DNA of 64,000 nucleotides from Aspergillus flavus (lineage: Eukaryota; Ascomycota; Eurotiomycetes; Eurotiales; Aspergillaceae). Positions within the stretch are counted from its first letter, which is position 1. The number at the start of each line of letters is the position of its first letter. The stretch covers positions 3,968,001 to 4,032,000 of the forward strand of contig NC_092406.1 in NCBI RefSeq assembly GCF_009017415.1, given 5' to 3'. The notes under the pieces were generated by a model, which was given only the letters and a program-made list of their open reading frames with translations, did no database searches and was not told where the DNA came from. Shown one piece after another: positions 21,789 through 34,033 of this stretch. Position numbers and translations under genes: made by a program.

Positions 21789-24700
21789 ATGACGAAGACC
21801 ATAATGAACAGAGGTGAAGCGATAACTGCAAAATTGCGCGCCTCACGTCGACGACATCCACGTGCTTCACGTGCCTGCGAGACTTGTCGCGTTCGTAAGA
21901 CCAAAGTACTGTATCCTTCTTTATTCCAATCAACCGCTGCTAGTATACTACTAACTACTACTGCTATGTCATGGATGACTGGACTAATTGCATTATGATA
22001 GTGTGACCAAGCGCAGCCTTGTTCCTACTGTGCTTGTAAGCTGCCCCTCTTGATCGCGCTGTGACAGTCCAAGAATTGAATGCACCTTATCAGGGACAAT
22101 CTGCTAACGCAGGCTATAGATCATGCACTTGATTGTGTTTACAGAGCTCTGGGCCAAAACGAAAGCTCAACGCCAACAGTCAAAAGACACGCCCAGGTCA
22201 GGGGACAGCAAAGGTTAGTATTTGTCTTCCGTATAACTGTCTGGCCTTATACCTTATGATCATTCGATGCTGCTAGGGCACCTAGAGATCAAGTTCGGCC
22301 ATCTCCGTGGCCGGAAGTGAGTTCACCCAACCAATTGATATCGCCGCACCGTGATCCTTTAGATCTCCTTGCTGGAGAAGCAGCTCGTGCACCCCATACG
22401 AGTATCAACCGCAATGTCACGTCACCCGGATGCTCTAGTTCCAAACCGGGGAATGATGTATTAGCTGGTGAGATGCTACATCCTTGTGAACTTTGTTCGA
22501 TGAGAGCTCATACTGAGAGACTAATCATAGTGGCCACCCCAGAGGTGTATGATTCAGCATCTAGAGACGGCCTGAGCGGAATCAACCTACACACTAACGG
22601 CACTGAATTCTATGGCAACTCTTCGAATCTCGCCTTTCTTGGAAACCTATATGCGCGAGCTCGTAACCAGGCAGAAGCTAGAACATCGGACCTACCCGAA
22701 AATATGCCTTCCAACATACCGGACGAGGGCCATCGCCAGACGCCAGACCAGCAATCGACCATGAAATATGTCTCGCCCCGACAAGCACGTCACTCGACAG
22801 TGGACAAGGAACGGGAAACCGCAAAGCCTGCAACAAGTGCGACCCAACTATCTATAGTCAACCTACTTTACAACCCGGGTTATTCTAGTACCTCTCCACC
22901 TCAGATCAATGGGCGGCCTGAGGATGATGGAAACAGACACTCGACAGTTGGGAACCAAAAAAAATCGCCTCGAACTTTCGCTGGTGAGTAATGCCACCTG
23001 TGTTAGCGGCAACCTGGCTCTAATATAGCTGGGTCTGGGAACAGATCATGAAGATGCAGTGGCGCTAGCTATCGATGAACTCTCCGACGAAGCACAACTT
23101 GAGATTGAGAAGATCTTCATCGGCAGCTACTTTTCAAACAAACATTATATACACCCTTTGTTGAGTAAAAATGCCTTCATGCAAAGGTGTGAACAAGAAG
23201 CTTTCGTAACTTCGAAAAGAAGGGCATTTTACCGTCGCTCATCGAAGTTCAAAGGCTTATATTTCGCCGTGGTTGCCCTGGGTGCCATCAATGCCAGCCC
23301 TGATGAAACTTCTCTTCTGGATCATTATGCCAATTGTTCTGCCGACGGAAGAAAATCCAATTTCGGGGGAAAGCTGTCAGCCCTGGATTTTGCTGATTTC
23401 TACTTCGGCATTACAAAACAAGCCCTTGGGGACATATTCGAGAGCTGCTCTTTAGAGAGTGCCCAAGCTCTCTTGCTCCTAGTGAGTTGGAGTGTCTGTT
23501 GCCCTTGTTTGATATGTTAACTAACGTGACAAGAGCGTATTCTGTCAGAACGCTCTACGACCTCACAGCTGCTTCATGTATAGCGGAATGGCAGTTAGAA
23601 CAGCGATCGCAATTGGACTGGCATCAGGAATGTCCGCTCTGCCTCCAAGTATACGCAAAGAAGGCCGACGAACCTGGTGGTGAGTGCTCGCCTGGCTGTT
23701 TTTTTCGCGTCACAAAACTAAGATTATATAGGTGTATATACTCACATGAAATGTGAGTCCTTTAAATCATAAACAAGATACACTACTGATATATTATGAA
23801 GTGAAATGTGCTGTTCCTCGGGGAGGCTGGATAGCATGAAGCAGCTTGACCATTACCAGGTCTCCTTACCCCCATTCAAGGTATAGGATCCAGATAACAC
23901 TAGGCACAAGAATCCGAGTCTGATAGTACAGCGATAGGTAAATACCAGCAATACTCAAGATTCCGAAGCAGAGGACGACAACGTAGCCATGATACCGGTC
24001 ATGGTAGCTTTAGCACAGATCATGTCCGAGGCGTCTCATCTGCTCTACCATTCACCGAAACGCCCTACTAAGGAGATGTCACAGATTGCCATGAACCTTG
24101 ACAATAAATTAGAGGAGTGGAAATCCAACCTACCCTCCTTTCTAAACGTAGATGTTGCCTCACTCAATGATCCGGAGTGGGCGTTCAAGCAGAAACTAGT
24201 CTTACGACTGAGTAAGTGCTCCTTGATATCTTTTATACAACAATCACCTAGGAACGACATGCTTAAGTACAATTTATCTCCAGGATTCTACAATACGCGA
24301 ATACTCATCCACCGTCCCTTCCTGGCAGCATCAACATGCATCGCCGAATCACCTGCCCTACTACAGCACGGCCACATATGCCTAACGGCAGCAAGAACCA
24401 GCATACAAATGCAATATGAATCATTCCTACATAGAATATACATACGTACCTGGTAAGGATCCCACCACACCCGCTTTTTTCAACCTCGAAACTAACAGTA
24501 CCAAAAAACAAAAAAGGTGGTACAACACAACCTACGCCCTCTACGGAGCCATGATCCTCCTCCACCTAATCCTCTCCGGCTTCCCAGGTATAAACGAGGA
24601 AGAACCGCTCAAGGACGTCGAAAAAAGCCTCGAGATCTTCGACTCCATGACCAACATCGTTGTTGCTCGCCGCTGCTCTGAGATGATTCGCGAAGTCCTC

Positions 24701-25012
24701 GAAGTAGCTCGCGCCTGTGTCGCAACGCGTCGAGCAGTATCCGCTGTTCCAGTCTTACCCCCTCATGTCGACACCAACATCGAATCATCGAGCCTAGAGA
24801 CAAATAATGACCAAAATGTCCATACCCGGACAGATATGGCCCCGTTGGTGTCACAGGGTGTAGACGGGGATTTCTTCTTCTCGCTCTTCAATCAAGACTC
24901 TCAGCCTGATACCAGGGCTGAGATCTTGGCTAATCTAGTTGATCCGACGATATTGGAGGATTTTGCGTTCGGGAATGGGGGGAATGATTTTTCGTACTTG
25001 TTGGAGTCGTGA
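21789..25012 (+). CDS. Zn2Cys6 fungal transcription factor, ten introns
   Basis: Hand-splicing gives eleven exons with consistent phase. The first three build the binuclear zinc cluster: RACETCRVRKTK, then CDQAQPCSYCA, then YHALDCVYRALG, giving the six cysteines. A low-complexity linker follows (22280-22982). The fungal-specific regulatory domain (PF04082 type) begins near 23047 with DHEDAVALAIDELSDEAQ and continues through KHYIHPLLSKNAF, GLYFAVVALGAINASPDE, the SVFCQNALRPHSCFMYSGMAVRTAIAIGLASG block, RRTWWCIYSHEIEMCCSSGR, RLRFYNTRILIHRPFL and WWYNTTYALYGAMILLH. The C-terminus is acidic with a likely activation patch. No frameshift or stop was found when the introns are removed, so the gene looks functional. 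Target genes are unknown. The nearest neighbour is the divergent DUF1338 enzyme gene. Confidence 0.82.
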
Positions 25013-25645
25013 TGAACTATTGCGTTAGTATGCGATGAAGTGGTGGCATTTGAATGTGAACTTCTCATTGTTTTCACATGTATGAGGTGATCAATTGGCA
25101 ATAAGAGAGTGGTAGTGACACAATCTCGTTGGGGTGCTATTAGAGGAACATGAGGTAAGGGAGGCACGTTGTGTCGCTAGCCTAGGATGGGATGACGTGC
25201 TTTTGCGAAACTTCGCACATGGATTAACCAATATAGTTCTGTGAGGTAGACCCCATCATAGTTTATCTATCATTACACATTTCTTTAGGTCTGTTTTTAC
25301 TTGTATTATGGCTCGTGTGGCTATTAATATGCTCATAATTCATGCTATCTATCCGATCGCCATCCAGTCTATATCCATAATCATAACCTGATCCCATATG
25401 TACAAGCTTTGCTGGAAGAGCCATTCATCCATCCAGGGAAATGTGATCATAATCAACAGTTGATCATCAGGAGAAAACAAAACAAGAGGTATCAACCGAT
25501 AACCAGACCTCGCAGTACGCCCAACATCTAATAACAGAACAGGAAGAGGTCATCAATGCATCAACAAGGTATTCGTGGAATGTCGGTAGTGCTAAAGTCC
25601 GACGATTATGTGAGAGAGATAAGAGGAGGTAGGTGTGAGAAGTGA
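25013..25645. other. convergent 3' intergenic between two regulators
   Basis: AT-rich DNA between the ends of the two Zn2Cys6 genes, presumed 3' untranslated regions. No other feature is visible. Confidence 0.5.
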
Positions 25646-27875
25646 TTATAATGGTGGAATTGCAGTATCGTGGAAACTGTCCTCGCTGACTGATGTTGCT
25701 GGCGAGGCAAGGCCAGATATAACAGACGAAGTGCCGCCGCGTCCGCTGTCGTTTCCTTGATCCATTGCTAGAATCGTGTTTTCCAACTGCGCGGCCGTGC
25801 CTGGACGGGGTTGGGTCACGGTCGGCTTGGCCGCGCTAGTCATCAGCTCGTCGATGCCCGGTTTCTCCGGCACATGCTGATCGAGAGTGTTGGCGTTGTC
25901 CAGGCTGTCCAGAGCGAACTCCATGAACTCAGCGTTCTTCTTGCTGACGCTCAGCGTCCAGCGGTATTCGCAGAGACGGAGACGATAGAACTCGGCTTCC
26001 TCTTTGGTTGGGGATGAGATACGCAGGAGCACCCCGAAAGATCCGATCAGAGCGAAGTTGGTTCGCGATGCGGCCGGCCAGAACGACCTCAGGTGCGGCG
26101 GACGCAGCCGATTCACAAAGTCCATGGCCGAGATTAATCGTGTTTTGGCGGCAGAGCGGCAGATGTGCGATAAATAGGCATCGGCGGTATCCGGGGAGAG
26201 AGACCGTACAATACAGCGGTGGAGGGTGATTTCTGTGGCGAAATAGGACAGGTGCAAGGCGCCGTTACGAGCATTGTCTTCGTTAATGACTTCGAAAAGG
26301 TCACCGCCAGACTCCATTTTCAGCTCTGCGGGTAGACGCCCGAACCATTCCTTCAGCCGGATCTGCGCTGGTTTGGCGCGTTCCAAGATCATACGCGTCC
26401 GGTTGCCACCGGCAGCTTTGAACTCTTCGATCGCGCGCAAGGTGTAAAAGCGATCCAAGATGTCGGAAAGGATGGTCGTCAAGGCGACCATGTGACAGAA
26501 ATAGAGGGGACCATGGCCCACGGGGTCGTCGTCCTGAGAGTCGTGGGACGGGAATGCCTCGGCGAAATCTTGTTCGACCAGATCTTGTACCGTCCAGTTA
26601 AAGGATACGATATGGGAAGGACGGCCATGCACCAACGCGGACCACTTGTCCTGCATATACAATGCCCACGCAAGACGTTTCCGGAGACCCTTCTCCCAGG
26701 TCTCCATCCGCCAACCAGAACAATCCTGATGGAGCCCTAGCTCGAAGCCTGCGGTGACCAATTGCGCGTTCAACGCGTGTGTGGCAATCGTAGACTTCTC
26801 CATCAGGAGCACGCCCGCTTGGATAGTTGAGATAGATGCATAGGGCAGAGACTCGATCAATAACTTCAAGGCCGTGCTCTCCAGACGAGCAGCATCTGGT
26901 CGTCGTACAGACTGGGAAGCCGGTCCCACATCCACAAACTTCAATGCTAGTACGTAGACAGCGGACAGTAAGAGAGGTGATAAGCCTTGTCGAGCGCGGT
27001 AAGAGTGACGAAACGAATCCTCCATAAGAATGGGGAAGGTTGGGTGAATGTGTTCAAAAAACTTATCAATCAAAGTGGAGCCATAGGGGGCAACTAGACT
27101 CTCAATGGCATCTAGGGAGGCAGATTGCGGGGAGTCCGCATGGGACAAGGTGTTAACCATCCGCATAAAAGTGCCGTCGTCACCGAACTTTCGTACCCGG
27201 GACGACGCGATGATGCCTTCGTGGTTCTGGTCCAAAGGGAGAAATTCGAGGAGGGCGGGTTCCAAGTCGGTGGTCAAGCCGATGTGTTGGGTTCGCTGAT
27301 ACCAATACCCAGGTGTGATCCGGGCTTGAATATTCAATGGCGAACGAGCAAGGTTAGTTTTGGAAACCGGGGGGTTGGTCGAAAGTCTGCCAGCGGGAAA
27401 AGGATTAGTGTCTCCAGGTCTATCTATATGACGTCCGAGATCGGCCTTCGATGCCCACTTAAGGCTGGGGCAATCCATACCTCTTGGGCGAATCTACATC
27501 CTCCGGGACAGTATCATCTAGCTTTCGCTTTTTGGACTGTACTTCCGCTGTGCTCGGGCGACTCGTCACGGATAGGGTAAATGTGCAATCTTGACGATGG
27601 AAATCGCACGAGTAGCATTTATTGACCATTTCGTTCATGGCACACCGACTCTTTCTGCGCAGACAGGCGTCACAACTTTGCCCATCCCGACCTGGTACAG
27701 GCACTCGGGGTAAGGCAGTAATGGATGTGGAAGGCGAAAGGGGAGTGGCGATTGGTTGCTGAGGCGGTTGGTTTTGTACCCGAGAGCGAAGTAGTTGGTC
27801 TGACGGTTGGAACGAAGCAGCAGAAGCCGCTGGCGCAGTCGTCGAGGACGACTGCAAAGTGATAACGGCAGCCAT
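25646..27875 (-). CDS. Zn2Cys6 fungal transcription factor, one intron
   Basis: Exon 1 (27481-27875) encodes a Gln/Pro/Ser-rich leader and the zinc cluster SCDACLRRKSRCAMNEMVNKCYSCDFHRQDC, then the basic motif SKKRKLDD. The donor GTATGG follows the codons SPKR. The best acceptor is the GCAG preceded by a CTAAT branch site near 27398, after which the frame resumes at LSTNPPVSKTNLARSP. A nearer AG also keeps frame. Exon 2 carries the fungal-specific domain with LIDKFFEHIHPTFPILMEDSF, LLLSAVYVLALKFVDVG, KRLAWALYMQDKWSALVHGRP and the VARH-like tail of this class, ending in an acidic Ser/Thr-rich stretch. The unusual long spacing in the zinc cluster (C-x9-C in the middle) marks a distinct subfamily, but I cannot assign a named regulator. 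The upstream 1 kb is purine-rich and may be a long 5' leader. Confidence 0.85.
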
Positions 27876-30186
27876 TAAGCAAGGAGTCTGCCAACAAGGG
27901 ACGGAGGAGAGATAGATAATGGGAAGGGTGAGATCGAGAGATAGGGAGATAATCTCTCACGAATAAGAGCCGTGATAGGGCTCGAAAAGGGAAATCAGTC
28001 ACGTAACGAAACCGGGACAGTCGGGGACTCCGCCAAGGAGCTCCGCAATACCTGGGACACAGACCAGGATCCCCAAGATACTGGGTTATCTGGGGTTCAG
28101 GTTGGTCTGGAAGCAACGAAGGAATCTAGTTGTTCTAGGTACACGTCCGTGAGGCCGGCTTGGACGATCGACCACGAGCCCACCAATGGTTGTAGACTAA
28201 AAATGGAAAGGCCAGGGAGGGGTTTGAGAGTGGACGTGCGAACCGTAGCGGAGATGCTTATCAGCAGACAGTTGAAGAAAGCAAAAGGGGACTGTCTTTC
28301 TGTCTCCAAAAGGTCGTGGTGCAATGGGCAAAGGTGATACGTCGGGAAGTACAGACGGGGAGCGGAACCGGAGGTCAAAAGATAATCGCAACAAGTAATT
28401 CAATATAATATCTGGGGGTTGAGGGGAACTCTGGACAAAGAAAATCAGATAATTGAATGAAAAGCGAATCAAATCACTGATAATGGTCAATGATAAAAGA
28501 TAATCTTATAATCGAAATGAGAAAATTGATATCAGAGTTTCTCTCGCAGCACGCAATATCAAGTGGACCGTCCGCTGCGATCAACAACATCTAAAAAAGG
28601 TATCCGATCCACTAATAGATTCAATCCTTCCTCGGAGAGATAGAGACAAGAGACAGAGAAAAGAGAGAAGGGAAAAAAGAAGGGGGAGATGAAGGGAGTA
28701 AGTAAAGTCAAGTCCGAGAGGGATGGCGAAATCTAATCAAGTAATGGAATCGTATACCCAGGATGAAGTCCATCTGGTAGTCATCAGGATCAATAAGAGA
28801 AATCATGAAAGATGGTTTGGATCAGCGACGCCCATTCCGGAACTCTCCATACGAAGGATTTCCCACACGTAACAGAATACACGGTTGTTGGACGTCATGT
28901 TCGCCCGCTGCTTTGGTTCCTGCTTGCCTGGAAAATGAATCTTCATTGGCACAGGCGACCAGAGATAAGCCTGGTCCAGCTGATTGGGTCGTGATCATGC
29001 TTCTTGCCGACCTCGTCTTTTCATATTACGTACTGAAAAATCCCTTGGTGGATCGAGGCGCCCAAAAAGAAAAGCGTTGAAGGTCTGAAATTTGAATTTG
29101 GATCGAAGGTCTGCCTGTCCTCGGTAAATGTTATCTAATGGTTATCCGACCCAGTCATACTGCAGATATTAATATCGACTGGACTACAACATGGTTCAAG
29201 TTAACAAGAGATCTTGCTGCAGCAGGGGCAATCGTTCACTTTAACCCGATTCGAATTAAAATGAATATCCGGACCGTCCTGACTCAGCCGCACCCACCAA
29301 TCATCGCCACCCGATAACGCAATCGCTCACCAATCACCGCCCTTGGGATTCAGGCAGAATCGGTTTAGTGCGAAACCGGCAACGGGGATCGGCCCTGCAG
29401 CTCTGCGGCTTTTCCCCACATCTTCTCTTAAGCCCCATGTGGGTTAGCCGCTTTGCTGCACGGGGAGGAAGGGGGGAAGGCCAGTGCCCTCGTCAGCAAA
29501 CCTGTGCCCATCCATTGGTGGATGGCTCTTGGGCACCATTGCGGCGGCGACAGTCCTGGCACGGAGAAATGGTAATAACTCCGTAGCAAATCCTGAGGCA
29601 ATGGTCAACTAACTACCTTTCTCGACGCTATTAATAATTGCGAGGTGAAGAGTCGATAGATCAGAACTTTGCTTTCCTATTTTCTTTTTCTTTTTCTTTC
29701 TGAACCCCTTTAAAATAAGGCTTTTTTTGCAAAATACAATAGGATTAATATACATAGTAGTCGTCGCATGATGAAATCAATGATTCATCATATGTCGGGT
29801 CACGAGTCAGACGCGTGACCATTGGTGACTCGGTACAATCTAAACGCGAGGAGGTACTCTGTACACCTTATTGCTTCCCTTTAAAGCACCCGAGCAGCTA
29901 GCTACGAGTAGATATAGTCCAGGTGGATGCTTCCTTAAACCACAATGCCAATACCGACTAGCCTAATTCTAGTATAGCCCCGGAATATCAATCCCCCAGT
30001 ATAATTACCAATACGTTTCGTTACATGAGTACCATGTCACGCAACAACTGTACAGGCAAGATCTATGAAGATGCGGACAAATCAAACATGAAGAGCTGGT
30101 GTGATCTTCCCACAGCACAATTGATGACTCAAATACTAGTATCTTGTCCGCTTGCAGTCCAAGCATGACCCACCACATCGCGATGC
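27876..30186. other. intergenic, likely long leader then gene-poor DNA
   Basis: The left third (to about 28900) is purine-rich and probably contains the promoter and 5' leader of the minus-strand regulator. The rest shows no protein-like frame. ACTCCGTA occurs near 29577, and a T-rich tract near 29690. Confidence 0.4.
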
Positions 30187-30460
30187 TCAGTTTATCAGCT
30201 GCAGCTTTCTCTTCCCCGGCGCTTTCTTGATATTGTTCTTGATGATTTTATGGGGCTTCTCAGTGGCATCTTCTGTCTTGGGAGATGGCATATACTCCTC
30301 GTGACGACCATGATCCATACCGACCTGAACTCTGTCCGGATTGAGTATCTGATTCCATCATCAACCCTTGTGCTTTTTTTCATTGTTGAGTTACATGGAA
30401 GAAGTGTGATATGCTAACGATGCCCTCCTGGTGGTTATTCGTCCGCACCTTGGAGGCCAT
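30187..30460 (-). CDS. possible small spliced gene, 67 aa, unknown
   Basis: Two exons (30419-30460 and 30187-30348) joined across a 70 base intron with GTTAGC donor, a TAAC-type branch site and TCAG acceptor give a continuous 67 aa reading frame. It runs from MASKVRTNNHQEGI to a lysine-rich C-terminus (KPHKIIKNNIKKAPGKRKLQL). The composition is basic, with a possible nuclear localisation signal. I recognise no family. It could be a real small nuclear protein, the tail of a decayed gene, or chance. The splice signals and the non-random composition are the only support. Confidence 0.25.
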
Positions 30461-31058
30461 GGGCTTCTGTGCCTAGACTCGCCGTCTTCGGGTCTTGCTC
30501 GGTCAAAGCGAAAAGGAGTGAAGTAGGATACTTATCCTCTTCTGCCATATATGAGGTTATGGCTTCATCAGCTCATTTATCCGCTTGGCTACGTACACTT
30601 GAACATCCTCTTGTTCCCAGGGACGGCTCAAATACCTTACTTGCTTGACAGCCTTTCTGTGAGCAGCACAAGCCCTCTAGGTGAAGCAAGGGGAAATCCG
30701 TACCATGCGCCTTGATCGAAAGAAGTTGATATAGAGTTCGGCTCTGTAAGCGAGGTTGACACGCCCGCACTGAAAGAGTATCTATTGGACTGGGGTAGCG
30801 GGATAGGATTGTGGACCGGGAACAGTTCGGGGTCAAAACACATCTTTTTTATCCAATACTGTACTTTGGATTCCTTTCCCGCTTGTCTTGATGCGCCACA
30901 AACGGTATGAGCTCACGAAGGCCATTGAGAACTTCCGGCGGGGATGAAATGTGCTGTTGGTCGCCAGATGAGAATGAATTTCCTCGTTGCCTCTTACCTA
31001 CCGCGGCTGCATCTAAATCTTTTAACTTTTTCTATTTCTGTTCGTTACTTGACTGACC
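30461..31058. other. intergenic upstream of the P450 pseudogene
   Basis: No supported gene. Short minus-strand frames between 30573 and 30950 contain protein-like phrases (for example EVLNGLRELIPFVAH) but are interrupted by stops. They may be relics of a decayed gene. Confidence 0.35.
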
Positions 31059-31996
31059 ATGGTGTGGTGGCATGTATTTCTCTCCTTCGGTGTTGCAGGG
31101 GCGTTCTACGTGCTTTGGTTGGCTCTGCAGCGGCTATGGCTCTCACCGATTGCTCACTTCCCGGGACCTAAACTGGCTGCTCTTACAATGTGGTATGAGT
31201 TCTACTATGGTTCATTCCTAGAGGGTCAATATACTTTTCGGATCGCCGAGATGCATCGCAAATATGGCCCAATCGTGCGAATCAGCCCTTACGAGCTACA
31301 CATTGACGATGCTGAATATTATGAAACGCTGTATTCTCGAGATGCCCCGCGAGATAAGTCACTACATCTGACTGGGATGTTTGGAGCACCGGCTTCCGCA
31401 TTTGGTACAGTTGATCATCGACGCCATCGGATACGGCGTCAACCGATGAACCCTTTCTTCTCCCAACAGCGAATCCGACAACTGGAGCCAATGCTTCGAG
31501 ACATGGTTGACAAACTGTGCGATGGATTGCGCGCCTGGAAGGATAGACACACTCCGCTACATATGTATCATCCATTTAATGCTTTCACCACAGACGTGGT
31601 CGTGGAATACACCATGGGACACTCATCTCACTATCTTGATGACTCAGACTTCAGCCCACAACGGTCAAAAACAATGCAGGCCATTGTGAATGCAGGCATC
31701 CAATTCAGACAATTCCGCTGGTTCATTAGTCTCTTTGAGCTACTCCCACGATGACTCGTCATGAGCATAAACCCTGACATCGGACCGGTCATCGACCAGA
31801 AAAATGAAAGTTTACGCCTAGCTAACTTGGTCATTGATAGCAAACGCTCGGACGGCATTTCCACAAGCGACAGGGCGAGTGTGATGATGCCCGTATTGTG
31901 CGTGATATGTTCAATGGCCATCCAAGAAAAGGGAGCCAAGGCGTCCGCGCGTCCGCGTCATGATCAAGAAGTGGAATGGACGCCCGGGACTGAGTG
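31059..31996 (+). pseudogene. truncated cytochrome P450 pseudogene
   Basis: The first 231 codons are a well preserved P450 N-terminus. They comprise an ER anchor (residues about 5-25), the proline hinge SPIAHFPGPKLAA, the KYGPIVRISPYELHI strand block, a C-helix region (HRRHRIRRQPMNPFFS) and the FTTDVVVEYTMG segment. At 31752-31754 an in-frame TGA replaces what should be tryptophan in LLPRWLVMS. The same frame then continues for some 40 plausible codons (SINPDIGPVIDQKN) before a probable frameshift. No I-helix AGTDTT, ExxR or heme-binding FxxGxxxCxG motif was found downstream to 32986. More than half of the catalytic domain is therefore missing, and the protein cannot bind heme. The style of the N-terminus is like the trichodiene-oxygenase-type fungal P450s. 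Confidence 0.85.
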
Positions 31997-32986
31997 AGTA
32001 TTCTCGAGAACAATAATTATTTCCAATAATTATTTCCAAGAAGTGCCTGATGCTGTGCGAATCGGGGTCAAATGGGGAATATCTCGCCGACCTATAGAGT
32101 ATGAAGGATGAATTAGTTGGGGGATGATGTGTCGCCATACTCAAATAAGATACTGATTGAGTAGACTTCAACGTGGACCTAGTGGCATGGTAAACTTGTG
32201 CTTTAAAGAGGCCACGTTGGGCTGCATTCTCGTTCCACCATCATGTATACATATATGATGATCTTCCATATCATTGGAAAAAGGTGTAGAGTATATACTA
32301 TTATAAGGTGTATTTACGATACGACTGAATACAGCCCACTATAGTCCCGATACAGCACAGTACAAAATCCATCGACAGGGACATCTCGGAAAAACTTATT
32401 AAAGTGGACTAGCGTTGATATGGCAAATTAGGGTTTCGGAAAACCATCGCAGTGTCTGCCGTGGGCGGTGACACCAGGTTCGAGCCGTACTGTAGGTATT
32501 GCATGTCATTTGCAGGAGCCAAGATTTCATTACTTAATATTTATGGATGATAATGAGGACTCGGAATCGCATGCGTACACCTTGCACCGCAAACTTTCAA
32601 AGGCCTTCTGGTCGAACCAATGAGTTACCGGCGGGAGTTTATCATTATCAAATCTCTTCGCTCCCGAGGTTAGCTAGCTTGTTATCTAGCTCTGGACAAC
32701 TGGTTGTGACTCTTCAGGAATGCATGCGATGTCACCTCACTATCTCCCGGCTCTTATCAGGCCGTCAGCATTGTTTTCCTTATTTCCGACCCAACAATCT
32801 TATAGATGTCTATTATATCATCTTTCTCATGTGGTAATCGTGCAGTCTTACATCACATGCTTCCCGGGTCAACTTCAACTCCAAAACTCCATGCTACAGA
32901 CCAACAAAATGCCAGCCAAAAAAATGAGGTAAGAAAAACGATGCAGAAAGAGGAGGTATGGTCCAATAAGAAACAGCGATAACAAA
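31997..32986. other. intergenic, no gene seen
   Basis: No P450 remainder and no other protein-like frame. A short direct repeat of AATAATTATTTCC occurs near 32010-32037. Confidence 0.45.
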
Positions 32987-33649
32987 TCACTCCGTGAAGT
33001 TCCGCAGCTTGGTCAGCTCATCCAAGAGCTCTTGCAGATCGCCATCGGAGATTTTGTGTTGAAGACTGGGGATGAGGGACTTGGCTTCCTCGGCATTATC
33101 GCAGCACAAACTCCCTGTCTCCAGGTTAGACTAACGGGGTACATGCAGACTAACGGCGAAAAGCGGCTCGGCTGAAAGGACCTCAAAAAGGGAAGGCTAG
33201 AAGGCCACAGGCCAAGCATGGGGAAAGAAAAAGCAAAAGACAGGTTTTACTAACCCAGTTGTGACCGCTCGAACATCTCCAACTCCGTATGCGAATTGAG
33301 TAGTCGTTCGACAGCCTTGATGTTTTCCTCATCCTTGAACCGAGCAAACACTTCCAGGTAGTCCAAAGTCTTGGTAAGGTTCCTAAGTTGTAAGAAGCAT
33401 GTGAGCATGATGGCATTCATCGGTATCGTGATGACACCGGTCGACATCCAGCACTCACTCCGGCTCCTCGTATTTCTTTCCACCCCTGCGCTTGTTCTCC
33501 AGCACTTTGTTGATGACAAGTCTTGCTTCGGAAAGCGACAAGGTATGGGTATTCTGATCCGCGCCTAGTCTGAGAGTCGAGGCGGCTTCGAGCTCGCCTT
33601 GGGGCAAGGCGCGCTTGCGATGTGTTGGGGGTGGCAATTGGACACTCAT
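32987..33649 (-). CDS. rpb4: RNA polymerase II subunit Rpb4
   Basis: Three exons (33459-33649, 33255-33382, 32987-33114) sum to 447 bases, 148 aa, with both introns bounded by GT..AG. The protein has an N-terminal tip segment, then LSLSEARLVINKVLENKR. The HRDC-like helical domain follows with LDYLEVFARFKDEENIKAVERLL, LEMFERSQLGSLCCDNAEEAKSLIPSL and the terminal LQELLDELTKLRNF. These are diagnostic of Rpb4. It pairs with Rpb7 to form the stalk of Pol II, which acts in initiation, RNA exit and mRNA fate. The protein is of the short type and lacks the charged insertion of the S. cerevisiae subunit. Confidence 0.93.
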
Positions 33650-34033
33650 TTTGGTACCGTATCTGAGATCGCGCGATGCACTGATATAATGGGCCTTTTG
33701 TTTCGACGAACCGTCGAGTTGAACGTTATAACTATCCAAACGCTGGAGGCTGTTGACGCAGGTTGTTGACTCTGGTGTGGGACCAGGAGAACTCTGGAGG
33801 CGGAGTTTTGGGTGGGCAGTAAAAGGCGGTATTTGAGTCACCGCCTTTGTATAGTGATAAGACCTATATCGACATGGGCGAAGGAAAGTTCACATTGTAT
33901 TCGTAATTATAATGTAAGAATATTGAGCGGAAAGGGTATCAACGTCAGATTGGCTATTTTCTGATCTATCCATAATCTATTCACGGCCCGAACGCCTCCT
34001 GCAATGCAATTCCTTTATATGCAACGTTCCGCA
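33650..34033. other. intergenic between rpb4 and trm5
   Basis: Holds the rpb4 promoter and the trm5 3' flank. No TATA or CACGTG box was noticed. Confidence 0.4.

Noticed and set aside
24215..24285. Unspliced reading through 24215-24285 in the ten-intron regulator
   Set aside because: The frame stays open, but splicing with GTAAGT and TCCAG gives the conserved RLRFYNTRILIHRPFL segment, so an intron is more likely.
32461..32500. GGTTCGAGCC, a B-box-like word
   Set aside because: No matching T-stem, acceptor stem or A box around it.
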